Source: Leptidea sinapis
Lineage: Eukaryota; Arthropoda; Insecta; Lepidoptera; Pieridae
Direction of reading: 5' to 3'
DNA length: 64,000 nucleotides
Assembly: GCF_905404315.1 (NCBI RefSeq)
Contig: NC_066288.1
Location: 8,952,501-9,016,500, forward strand
Position 1 is the first letter of the stretch, and each line of letters begins with the position of its first letter. A program made the translations under genes and the position numbers. A model generated the notes under the pieces. It did no database searches. It saw nothing but the letters and a program-made list of their open reading frames with translations, and was not told where the DNA came from. Of the stretch, positions 32,561 through 43,024 are shown one piece after another.

Positions 32561-33966
32561 ACCGCGCGGGTTTCGCTCAAGTTTCGGGGCTAGAGTGACC
32601 TTAGCGGTATTCTCTGCCACTGTGGGTAGAAGTACATACCGCGCGGGTTTCGTTCAGATATTTAGTATCAAGTTTCGCGGCTAGAGTGACCTTAGCGGTA
32701 TTCTCTGCCACTGTGGGCAGAAGTACATACCACGCGGGTTTTGCTCAGGAATTTAGTATCAAATTTCACGGCTAGAGCGACCTGAGCGGTATTCTCTGCC
32801 ACTGTGGGTAGAAGTACATACCGCGCGGGTTTTGTTCAGGTATTTAGTATCAAGTTTCGCGGCTAGAGCGACCTGAGCGGTATTCTCTGCCACTGTGGGT
32901 AGAAGTACATACCACGCGGGTTTTACTCAGAAATTTAGTATCAAATTTCACGGCTAGAGCGACCTGAGCGGTATTCTCTGCCACTGTGGGTAGATGTACA
33001 TACCGCGCGGGTTTTGTTCAGGTATTTAGTATCAAGTTTTGCGGCTAGAGTGACCTGAGCGGTATTCTCTGCCACTGTGGGTAGAAGTACATACCGCGCG
33101 GGTTTTGTTCAGGTATTTAGTATCAAGTTTCACGGCTAGAGCGACCTGAGCGGTATTCTCTGCCACTGTGGGTAGAAGTACATACCACGCGGGTTTTGCT
33201 CAGGAATTTAGTATCAAATTTCACGGCTAGAGCGACCTGAGCGGTATTCTCTGCCACTGTGGGTAGAAGTACATACCACGCGGGTTTTGTTCAGGTATTT
33301 AGTATCAAGTTTCGCGGCTAGAGCGACCTGAGCGGTATTCTCTGCCACTGTGGGTAGAGGTACATACCACGCGGGTTTTACTCAGAAATTTAGTATCAAA
33401 TTTCACGGCTAGAGCGACCTGAGCGGTATTCTCTGCCACTGTGGGTAGATGTACATACCGCGCGGGTTTTGTTCAGGTATTTAGTATCAAGTTTTGCGGC
33501 TAGAGTGACCTGAGCGGTATTCTCTGCCACTGTGGGTAGAAGTACATACCGCGCGGGTTTTGTTCAGGTATTTAGTATCAAGTTTCACGGCTAGAGCGAC
33601 CTGAGCGGTATTCTCTGCCACTGTGGGTAGAAGTACATACCACGCGGGTTTTGCTCAGGAATTTAGTGTCAAATTTCATGGCTAGAGCGACCTGAGCGGT
33701 ATTCTCTGCCACTGTGGGTGTAAGTACATACCGCGCGGGTTTTGTTCAGGTATTTAGTATCAAGTTTCGCGGCTAGAGCGACCTGAGTGGTATTCTCTGC
33801 CACTGTGGGTAGAAGTACATACCACGCGGGTTTTGATCAGGTATTTAGTATCAAATTTCGCGGCTAGAGCGACCTGGGCAGTATTATCTGCCACTGTGGG
33901 CGGAGGTACATACTGCGCGGGTGTTTCGCTCAGGTATTTAGTATTAAGTTTCACGGCTAGAACGAA
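32561..33966. repeat. 91 bp satellite array with five-unit higher-order repeat
   Basis: About 15.5 units with starts at 32561, 32638 and then every 91 bp (32729, 32820 ... 33912). The first unit lacks 14 bp. Each unit holds 'gcgcgggttttgttcaggta' or a variant, 'ggctagagcgacctgagcgg' and 'tattctctgccactgtgggt'. Unit variants repeat in order: the five units 32820-33274 match the five at 33275-33729 position by position, giving a 455 bp higher-order period. Because 91 is not a multiple of 3, the frames read through it (for example 33760-33954) are not genes. Confidence 0.97.
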
Positions 33967-33992
33967 GTAGTTCGGTGTTGTTTGTTGATGTT

Positions 33993-34018
33993 ATGGATCC
34001 TAATTCTTTTCTTAGCTG
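33993..34018 (+). CDS. Candidate host gene, first coding exon
   Basis: ATG at 33993 gives MDPNSFLS plus two bases (TG), then a GTGAGC donor at 34019. The exon begins 27 bp after the satellite array. Phase 2 at its end fits the first base of the exon at 36657, completing TGG (Trp). Seen: start codon, donor and phase match. Inferred: that it belongs with the next two exons. It is short, so alone it would be worthless evidence. No TATA box is obvious. The protein is not recognised. Confidence 0.35.
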
Positions 34019-35714
34019 GTGAGCCAATTAAAGCTAGTAAAAGTAAAACTTCCCCTTCATCCAGCCATCCATCTTCATCCATCAGTAAAATCAGATGCTA
34101 CGTAGAAATTACAACTTGCTTGATGTGTATATTCTTTGGCGACACAGAAATTACCTGCGAGAAGTTTTCAACTTAGTGAGCGAAACTCGGTACCGCGTGG
34201 TATTCTATCCATAAGGGTAGCGAAGTCCGCTTTGGTCTGAACAGACATATTACCGCACACCCACTTGGTTATCTCTACTTTTGGAGGACAATCCCAGTTT
34301 TTTGATAAGCGCACCGAATTACAATAAAATCAGACAAAAATGAGTGCTCAAATATTATGTGATCGATTTTAATTTGTCTGTATAAATTACTTCTGAATTT
34401 GCGAAAACAGTTTAAATGACATAATAATATCAGAATAGGGTTTGTATGTTACAATTTGTCGTCAGTTGGCAGGAAGGTTGGGCGGAGATTTCACAGGAAA
34501 TGAGCTTATTTGTCTTACCTGTGGGGCGGAGTCGGTGTGTTAGCGGATAAAGTTGTTAATTATGTAGATAATCTTTATCTAAACTGATTTTAATTTATTA
34601 TAACAAGGATGCTTTCGGATATCCATATCTACCTACTTATACATGGTATGAAAAGGCTAACCCGACTAAACATTTTGTTCATGTCACCCCAGTGTAATAT
34701 TTTTTGTGATGTAAGCTTAATCTTCCTAAATATTAATGAAATACTTCATTATAAATGTACACATAATATAATAACAATCGTGATAATATAATATTCTGAT
34801 AAATTTCAATGATATTAATGTAATGACATCTAGACTTTGTCACGAATTAATAGAAAAAAAAATGAGGAATAAGATTCAAAAGACAAATAAAAAAGGATTG
34901 TGTGGTTTAATGAAACCACGGTAAAAGTGAAACTTTTTTTCACATTATAGACATTTAACTAAAAATTTTTGGAATTATATTCCATTAAGGGTATAAAAAT
35001 CGCTTTATCGATCTTAATTTTATACTTGGAAAATTGGAATGATAATTGGAATTAATAAAATTAGACTAAATCTCCAACTAATATTTTTATTGAACTCTGA
35101 GTCTTGAGAAAAAGCAAATAAAAAGGGTGTGGAGAACAGGCACAAACGAGTAATAGCCTATACACTACACGGTCAGCTGCTGCGAACTATAGGCGCCGCC
35201 CGACCGTCATGCGACATGCAACACACAGACGAAAAAGTTTGAGACGATGTAATAAAAGTTCCAATTTAAAAATCAGAAATGATTTTAATACCTTTTGATT
35301 ATTAATAATAAAATCTAAATTAGTATGATAAAGAAATATACATATAAAAGAAATGTACTAAATCAGTTTTTAAAATTTGAGAAGTTACAGTTTCTATAGA
35401 AGAAATTATAACAATTCAGATAGTATTTTCCCGCTGACACTGTGAATGTAGAACACAAATGAAATTACTCTCATAAGTTTGGTTGGTTCGGTTGGCAGAG
35501 TTTATGAACGTTCATTATGAACATTGCAGCCAATATGCATCCGAGTTGAATTTATTAATTATCCTTCATTTGACACTGATAATAATGTTCACGGCATTTG
35601 TGAAAAGTTATTGAAATATGAAGAAAAATTTGTGGAATATGTGAAGATTACCCAAATGGCTTCGAGTTAGTATTATTAATTAATTATGCACTATTATCAC
35701 TTATGCAGATATTA
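34019..35714. other. Candidate intron 1, left part; no recognised repeat
   Basis: AT-rich. A minus-strand donor-like 'gtaaga' at about 34515 and a GC patch at 35160-35230 have no partner features. Confidence 0.4.
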
Positions 35715-36029
35715 TCTTTATATATATCATTCTTTTGTCGTGTGTTGACAGTGAACTTCCTCCTGAACGATTGGACCGATTTGAATAAAATTTTTTGTTC
35801 AAGTGGATTCGAGGATGGTTGAGATTCACAATTGAACTGCATACTAAACGGCTGGACCGATTTTGTTGATGTTTTTGTGTGCTCCAGCGAATTGAAGAAT
35901 AGTTTAGATTTTCAATTCAGTCCATATAATTATAATACTCCTGCCCTTTCAGTGAACTCCTACTAACGGCTGGACTGATTTTTCAAACTTAAGACATGTT
36001 TATAGGACAACGTCGGTCGGGTTCGCTAG
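35715..36029 (+). mobile_element. Helitron, complete non-autonomous copy (315 bp)
   Basis: Starts TCTTTATATATATCATTC after A and ends 'gtcgggttcgCTAG' before T. It contains three diverged 'cggctggaccgatttt' blocks. Related to 10370-10769. Confidence 0.7.
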
Positions 36030-36355
36030 TGTTTTATAAAACTTTATGATTACAAATTTAGTTTTGCGGTCCATTTATTTTTTAAGTCGGTGAATGATAA
36101 ATTTTATTTAAGTTTCTCCGCCTCATTTAGTATTTCTCATAGTCACCTTCTCGGTCTTAAGCTATAAATACATGGATGGATTTAGTACGGTGGATCCATC
36201 AGACGCGATCTGATACCGGACCATATTTGCTGGTAGGTCGTATTGTCCATCACAAAAAATTATTATTATTACCAGGTTCTGTACGATGGACAATACTACA
36301 TACCATGGGCTTAGGCTAATATTTTAAGTGAGCTCAGCTGTAGATTTTTAAGACT

Positions 36356-36600
36356 TAAGGGACGAGACGAGCAGGACGTTCATCTGATGGTAATTGACAC
36401 GCCCTGCCCATTACAATGCAGTGCCGCTCAGGATTCTTGAAAAACCCATAAATTCTGAGCGGCACTACAATTGCGCTTGAGACCTTGAGATGTAAGATGT
36501 TAAGTCTCATTTGCCCAGTAATGTTTACACATGACTGCTTCACGGCAGAAACAGGCGCCGTTGTGGTACCCATAATCTAGCCGGAATCCTGTGTAAAGGA
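36356..36600 (-). repeat. SINE-like element, minus strand, two deletions
   Basis: From 'aagggacgagacgagcagga' to 'ccggaatcctgtgtaaagga'. It lacks the block between 'gcccagtaat' and 'gtttacacat' and the final 'gcctcccactggta'. Confidence 0.75.
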
Positions 36601-36656
36601 TGGTTTGATTTGTTGTCAATTAATGATTGTCAATAACCGAACGTTACTGTTTGCAG

Positions 36657-36729
36657 GTCAACGCCAAGATTCGTTGGAACAGAGTCCTCGTATAAACTTA
36701 GCCCTCAAGAAATTGAGGCACTAAATGTG
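36657..36729 (+). CDS. Candidate host gene, coding exon 2
   Basis: A 73 nt segment lies between an acceptor ('cgttactgtttgcag') and a consensus donor GTAAGT at 36730. One base completes the previous codon, then 24 open codons include TPRFVGTESSYKLSPQE, ending in a whole codon (phase 0). A second frame is also open but meets TAA before the donor; the third stops early. The segment is GC-richer than its surroundings and not part of any repeat seen here. Together with 33993-34018 and 40926-41123 it forms an in-phase chain. Family not recognised. Confidence 0.5.
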
Positions 36730-36786
36730 GTAAGTATTACTTTTTTTACATAGGTGCTATAACTGACTTATGATTATTATATTATA

Positions 36787-37156
36787 CTAGCTGACCGAAC
36801 AGACGTTGTTCTGTGGATATTAAAAAAAATACTCTTTTATAGTAATTTTTCAATAATATTTATTATTTCGTAACATAATTATTATGCTCTTTGTTGTTAT
36901 AATGAAATTGTTTCACAGCAGAACTGTCAAACCGTGCGTCAATAAATTCTCTCACAGAAAACATGTCCATACAATACAAATAATGGAAATAAAAATAATT
37001 ATGGGTCCCAAATCGAAATAAAAACTATCCTATCTCTCATGTTATCCTATCTCTAATCTGCACTCCATGAAGTAATCACCATTTAAATCCGTTTATTAGT
37101 TTTAGGGTCCATCGCGGACAAACAACGTGTCACGTGATTTATATATATTAAGAAGA
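36787..37156 (-). mobile_element. Helitron, complete non-autonomous copy (370 bp)
   Basis: On the minus strand it starts TCTTCTTAATATATATAAAT after A and ends 'cggtcagCTAG' before T. Same family as 15813-16177, and inside the candidate intron 2. Confidence 0.8.
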
Positions 37157-37184
37157 TATGATATTTATGACACATACATTTTAC

Positions 37185-37500
37185 TTAGTATATAACTTCA
37201 AATATAGAAAGCGTGTTTTTTAGTTTAAAAAAACTAAAAAACACGCTTTCGTTGAAAAGTTAATGGTTGAAATTTAAAATAGACACAAATTCCTGTCTTA
37301 ACAACGATAAATGAAAAAATTATATAACTTAACAATAATCTTATTTTGCAAATTGAAAAATGGAATAATTTTATCAAATCAATGTATTGTCATCGGTTCT
37401 CGATAAATCTACGAAGTTTGAACGAAATTTGGCCGTTAGGTCAAAATCGCGCCCAAATGAGTCGGTTACAAACAAACATACATACCGGTGCAACTAATAG
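37185..37500. repeat. Dispersed repeat Q, with palindromic left edge
   Basis: Matches 30480-30800 and 57180-57400. A perfect 20 bp palindrome with loop AAAA lies at 37207-37250; the copy near 57190 has only one arm. Confidence 0.65.
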
Positions 37501-38157
37501 AAAGAATGTAAAAAGCATCTGAATTCTAACCTTGCAACAGTTCCACCGCTGTTATCATTCAAAAGCATTTGTTCGCGTTCGTTTGGCATTACCTGACGTC
37601 GGATGTTGAGTGAAACCTTACCTTTATTTACATTATATCTTGTAATTAACAGACGCGTTAAGGAAACACAGACTGTGTAAGCCATGGCTAGATTAATAAT
37701 TGATACACCAAGCAAATATTATTAGTTGGAAGCTATTAATGTTAATAATATTTACTCAATACTTAAGTATCCATCCCTACTCTGTGCTAAGAGATACTAA
37801 CTTAATCAAGTAGTGTTTTGATCAATTTATTAGGTTAAAATTCTACTCAATGATTCTTCAAGAATAAAAAAGAAAATGTGAGTCACCTTACCACGCCACA
37901 AATAAATAAAGTCATATTTTATTCGCAAAGTGTGATATATGTAATGGTTAATTTTTTTTTGTTTTCGTTGTTACCATGGGGCTAGATATAGGAAGTAAAT
38001 ATTTTGGGGTTACATATGTACAGATATGCGCAAAATATAAGACCTTAAATAATAATCTACAAGAATCTCTTAGTACTACAAGGTCCAAATTTAAATCTGA
38101 ACTATCCAGGACCCATTCAAAGTAACAAATCTTCATTGAAATTAGTTCGGCTGTTTT
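37501..38157. other. AT-rich stretch without gene
   Basis: Nothing recognised. Confidence 0.5.
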
Positions 38158-38262
38158 TTTGTGGAAGAAGAGGAAAAACTAGCGTGCGGGTCAAATGATT
38201 TTAAGTGATCACCGCCGCCTCCTTTGTCTTGCAACACCAGAGGAATCACTGGAGAATTTCGC
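38158..38262 (-). mobile_element. LINE (family 1) 3' UTR scrap
   Basis: 'taagtgatcaccgccgcc' and 'cttgcaacaccagaggaatc' are the inverse of the family 1 3' end. Both sides are truncated. Confidence 0.55.
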
Positions 38263-38399
38263 TATTTATAACCTAGGTCCTAAAGAAGAAGAGAAAAGTA
38301 TAAAGAAATAAACATTTTGACTGTTGCTTCTCAATATATTCTTGATAATTTTCTATAAATGTTCATAAGCACATTGAGGAATTTGCTAGAAACTGTTAC

Positions 38400-38850
38400 A
38401 ATCATAATGTTAGCACGAGGAATAAACATAAATTTGTTATGCCTACTACTCGGCTAAGTCGAGTTAGTAAGTCTTTTGTGGGCGATGGATATTCTTTTAC
38501 AACAAGATCCCAGAAAATCTTCAATACAAAAGTATTACAATATTCAAAAGAATTGTTAAAAAACGTTTGTGTGGTAAAGGTTACTATAACATAAAAGACT
38601 TCCTTAATGATTCCACAGATTAGGAATGCAGCGACCGCCCTCAAGCTATTAAATAATGTGTTAAATTGTACAATATTACTTTGTGAACATATTTTTCGAT
38701 GAAAAAAAAAAGCTCGTTGAGTTTGTTGCGCCCATTCTCCTCAGGTCTGAGGCTTTCTTTTTGGAATGGGTGGTAGTTTTTGACTTTCAATAAATGATGT
38801 CATATCCTATTTTGAATAAAAATATTTGAATTTGAATTGCCGAAATCATT
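38400..38850 (+). pseudogene. LINE C-terminal fragment (WSDRPQ-type)
   Basis: The plus frame carries NKHKFVMPTTRLSRVSKSFV, then broken versions of the FYNKIPEN, LCGKGYYNIxDFLND and DRPQAIK blocks in shifted frames, followed by the 3' UTR with 'ttgaataaaaatatttgaat' tail. Best-preserved end of this family in the window. Confidence 0.75.
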
Positions 38851-38907
38851 TAGTGCTCTTGCCCGTTTCAACATAATTTTTGGGGTATAAATATTTTATA
38901 ATATTAA

Positions 38908-39258
38908 CTAGTTGAGCCAACAGACGTTGTTCTGTACGTAATAAATAATACTGATTTTTTATGTGTATAATAAGTGTGTCAATATGATATTATTATCATA
39001 ATATATTATATAATGAAATTATTTCACAGTAGAACTGTCAAACCGTGCGTTAATAAATTCTCTCATAGAAAATATGTCCATACAAAACAAATATTGGAAA
39101 TTGAAATAATTATGGGTCCCAAATCGAAATAAAAAGTATCCTATCTCTCAAGTTGGACCTAACTGCACTCCATGAAGTAATCCCCATTAAAATCTGTTCA
39201 TTAGCTTAGGAGTCCATCGCGGACAAACAACGTGTCACGTAATTTATATATATTAAGA
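38908..39258 (-). mobile_element. Helitron, complete non-autonomous copy (351 bp)
   Basis: Starts TCTTAATATATATAAAT after A on the minus strand and ends CTAG before T at 38908. Same family as 15813-16177. Confidence 0.8.
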
Positions 39259-39259
39259 T

Positions 39260-39827
39260 TGTTAGGGTAGAAGAATGTTTTGATCGTCGATCCATATTAC
39301 GAATGCATATAATCGTAACATTCATAATATTATGGATGCATATTATGCTTAACACATTATCAATTATTGTAGGGTTAGAGTAAGCAAGTTCCTTACTTGT
39401 CAATCGATATTCTAACCGAGAGAGAACTATATCATACTATTGTTCTACTTTTCATTGTCAACGAAGTTGTGAACGATTTTCAACTTGAGGTTTCATGGTA
39501 AATTTACCAAACGGCACACAGATGGGACAGAAATTAAATATTTCATCCATAGATTGACACACGAATAGCGTAACATCAGTAAAGCTGAGGCAATGCTAGT
39601 CCAAGAGCTGACTAACTTACTAATGCTTGTTTCTTTATGAGATTTTTTATAATGTTATAAGTATAAGATGTATTTTATTTTTCCGCTTTGCGTTAGGGTT
39701 TCTTGATAGTTAGTGATCTACGCTACCGTACCTACCGTGTAAGCGTGGCAATTGATTAAGGGCAGCTTATCGGCTTCATCGCCAGATCATTTCGATGATA
39801 CCATATTCAATGTTTGTGTTGGTTTAA
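39260..39827. other. Stretch without gene
   Basis: Nothing recognised; lies in the candidate intron 2. Confidence 0.45.
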
Positions 39828-40112
39828 CGTTTGCGGTAAAGGTTACTATTACATAAATGACTTTCTTAATGATACCACAGATTGGCAATGGAGCGACCGC
39901 CCTCAGGATATTAAATAATAAGTTTAATTGTACAGTGTTACTTTGTAAATGTTAATTGTAAAACATATTTTTGATAAAATAAAAAGCCCGCTGAGTTTTT
40001 TGTGCCCATTCTTCTCAGACCTGAGGCATTCCTAATGAGTGGTAGTTTTTTTGACTTTCAATAAGTGATGTCACATCCTATTTTGAATAAAAATATTTGA
40101 ATTTGAATTTGA
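39828..40112 (+). mobile_element. LINE 3' end (WSDRPQ-type), short copy
   Basis: Encodes the end 'GKGYYYINDFLNDTTDWQW...' with one change, then the UTR and a (TTTGAA)n-like tail. 5'-truncated. Confidence 0.7.
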
Positions 40113-40925
40113 ATAGAACCCTTTATTGTTGGTTATTATTATTATTATTGATGTATAACTATTTACCGCCTTTCGTAAAAGCTTGTCAATGAGATGCAAA
40201 TTCTTGAACTGTCGATGAAAATATTAAAATCACTACATCGGTATATTCTTATACAAATAAAATTTTTTATTTATAAAATTACTACTGAGAACGAGTTATT
40301 ACTCTGATAAAATTTATTATTATTGATCGCCAATTGTAATGTACTCTCAAAATGAAACAATAGGTTTGTGGTACCTAACAATAATTTGAAACCCATAATA
40401 ATGAAAAATCGGAATTAAAGCTGAACATTATTTATTTAATTAATTATTTAAAATTAGGGTAAATAAATTTGGTCTCTGCATAGTTTATTTGTTCAGTAGC
40501 CACAGCGAGCAACATTCGGCGAAATTGAATGAGTGGGCACCGAGTAAAGTAAAATGACGCGTTTAAATTATCGTTCATATTAATAATTCTTACTTACTTA
40601 CCATTGAATATTGTAGGAATTAAATATAAGAAAAATACAGACTTAATGTTATGTGGTACGAATATTATTCAATCTGACTCTATTAAATTGCAAATAAATC
40701 TTTATTTTTTGCAGTCTGTCCAATTTTGTAGTACCGCCTCCTTAACAAAGTGCGAATTGAGTTGATCGTAATAACGATCTCACGACGTAAAAATAAATAA
40801 ATGATAATGAATCATTTAGTAAATTATTGTAAATAAAAGTCTTAATGTAATAAAATATTTGCAAAACTAAATAACTCTACCGATTGAAATATTATTGTAG
40901 TTTTATTATGTATTCTCTTGTACAG
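40113..40925. other. AT-rich stretch upstream of candidate exon 3
   Basis: Nothing recognised until the pyrimidine tract and AG at 40924-40925. Confidence 0.45.
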
Positions 40926-41123
40926 CATCTCTTAGACTACAATGAAGCAATACGTGTAGAAGTCTATTATTCATTACATCCCTTCGGTTTGCGCATGAAA
41001 TATCTCGAAAGGCTTTATAATGAACAAGTCTGGTTCGTGAGCGAGAATTGCTTAATTTGCTCTACCATTACCAAAGATGGTATCAAATTATTGTCGAATA
41101 ATTTTAATAGAGAATTATTTTAG
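40926..41123 (+). CDS. Candidate host gene, coding exon 3
   Basis: Follows a good acceptor 'tattctcttgtacag'. The frame is open from the first base (phase 0, matching the end of exon 2) for 65 codons to TAG at 41121. It begins HLLDYNEAIRVEVYYSLHP and contains KYLERLYNEQVWFVSENCLI. The balanced composition, with W, C, H and Y, is unlike AT-driven frames nearby. The true end may be earlier at a donor (GTGAGC at 41037, or GGTATC at 41080), so the last 15-29 residues are uncertain. No domain recognised. Confidence 0.45.
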   Translation, partial: HLLDYNEAIRVEVYYSLHPFGLRMKYLERLYNEQVWFVSENCLICSTITKDGIKLLSNNFNRELF

Positions 41124-41134
41124 AAGTAATTACA

Positions 41135-41330
41135 TCTCGAGGTCCCGGTTTCGAATCCAGGTAGGTGCAATCATTTATATGATGAATATGAATTTGTTTT
41201 CGAGTCATGGATGTTTATATGTTTATGTTAATTAAATATATCGTTGTCTTGCACCCATAGTACAGCCTATGCCTAGTTTGGGGCAAGATAATTTGTGTTA
41301 GAATGTGTCAGTATTATTATTATTTTAGAA
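41135..41330 (+). repeat. tRNA-derived SINE, copy 3, head truncated
   Basis: Starts at the B-box region 'cccggtttcgaatccaggta' and continues to 'tttggggcaagataatttgt' and an ATT tail. Confidence 0.75.
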
Positions 41331-42275
41331 ATACAAAAAAAATTTGACCACTAGGCACACATTACATAATATTTAATTATGTGCGCCCATAAAATTCACA
41401 AGTTTATGAATAAATTACAAGGCAAACATGAACCCGCGGTACTGCCTCCCCGATACCGGTACAATTACTAGATTGATACGCTTTTCATTCAATAAAGTTT
41501 TTGTTGAGTAGTGGAGATAGGTTTTTAATAATATGTAAAAATTCTGTTAGTTACCAGTTAAAGAAACCTGGCTGCATAATTACGATATGTTAATATTCGA
41601 AATAGTCTAATTTGTATAAGGTGATTAAAAAAACACAGCGGTTAATATATTTTATAACAATGATTTTGACAAGTCTAAAGACTCACAATATATCTGTCTC
41701 TATCCACAGTGAACCACTCTGTACCTAAACAAGAGTATTTGATAATTTTTAAATAAGTCTATCAATCCGCGTGAGTTGTCTTCATTTCATGATCATTTAT
41801 TGGAAGTTAGTTAGGAAATCTTTAACTTACTCAAACCCTGCTAAGCGATTTACAGGCAATATAAGTTTAAGGCGACATTAAATGCCAGCGACCTTGAGCG
41901 ATATGAGTTCACGGCTGCCGGCCCGCCATCTATGTAACAAAGCCAATATTTTCAAAATTCTTGCGTGGAAAACAGTTTATATGCTTACAATCCTCGTTAT
42001 TCACTGCTAAACTGAATAAAATAACCTACACAAAAAAGTACAAGTTATAAGAATAACTTTACTGGGAGAAGTACAAAAAAAATGCGTCACGCCATGCCAA
42101 AAAACTTGTTTAACTTCAAAGAAAAGTGGTAGTTCAAAGAGGCTCGGCAGTGCTAACTATAACCAACAGCAAGCATTAGCAAGACTTAAGGATATGTGTA
42201 ACAAGATTAAGTAGTGTTCATAGCTCAAAATGCTATACTTTCTCTACAAAACTTGTCTAAAAACACCATGTTTGC
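41331..42275. other. Stretch without recognised feature
   Basis: A somewhat GC-richer patch at 41880-41970 has no convincing frame. Confidence 0.4.
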
Positions 42276-42280
42276 GTGTT

Positions 42281-42503
42281 TTACGCTAACTCTTCGCCTT
42301 CAACAGGCTTTATTCGTCTCAAACGAACCATTATCTTAGATTTGCAAGTCAGGATGACAGTTTTCTCGGCTGCTGAGGTGTGGATCATCCATAGTTTATT
42401 AGGTAGCGGTGATTCAGCGTTCAAAGTGAGGGTTCTGCCTCTTGGCTCCCTCCAGCTTACGTGCATTGCTTCTGTTACGGTCACGCAAATTTCCTCTCGG
42501 TGA
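42281..42503. other. Segment open on both strands, not identified
   Basis: The plus frame 42276-42503 and the minus frame 42281-42484 overlap almost fully. On the plus strand an acceptor 'cttcgccttcaacag' stands before 42307. Its frame needs two bases from that exon, which would fit a phase-1 donor at 41080, so it could continue the candidate gene. On the minus strand the frame (EEICVTVTEAMHVSWREPRG... to RRIKPVEGEELA) has an equally protein-like composition. Which strand is coding, if either, cannot be told. Confidence 0.3.
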
Positions 42504-42511
42504 TTGATGCG

Positions 42512-42769
42512 TATTTACCAGTGGGAGGCTAGATTATGGGTACCACCACAACGGCGACTGTTTCTGCCGTGAAGCAGTAATGTGTAAGCATTATTGTGTT
42601 TTGGTCTAAAGGGCGCCGCTGCTAGTGAAATTACTGAACAAATGAGACTTAACATTTTATGTATAAGGCCGCTCAAAATTTTTGGGTTTTTCAAGAATCC
42701 TGAGCGGTAATTCATTGTAATGGGCAAGGCGTATCAGTTACCACCAGTTGATTGATCATCATAAAAAAG
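42512..42769 (+). repeat. SINE-like element with internal deletions
   Basis: Starts 'ttaccagtgggaggct', jumps to 'agattatgggtacc', and ends 'catcataaaaaa'. Confidence 0.75.
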
Positions 42770-43024
42770 TATGCTTCGCCATAACTACATTTGCACGACT
42801 TGTCTGTTGTAAATGCTAATGTAAGTTATAGTTCTTTGTTCACGTTTTTACATCTTAAAAGGCTAACCGGAAGTCCATCTGTCACGAACATTTTCCTAAG
42901 AATTTTTAAGACATTTAGTTGAAATTATAATAATAACAGTCATCTGCGAGTTGGACTTGCTTACAAAGGGTTCCGTACGACGGTATGACGGTATGTATGA
43001 CGATACAAGTGATAGCATTTATAC

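Noticed and set aside
33760..33954. 64 aa minus-strand frame
   Set aside because: Lies in the 91 bp satellite; 91 is not a multiple of three, so each unit is read in a new frame.
32561..33966. CRISPR-like regular array
   Set aside because: The whole 91 bp unit is repeated with no unique spacers, and the genome is eukaryotic; it is a satellite.
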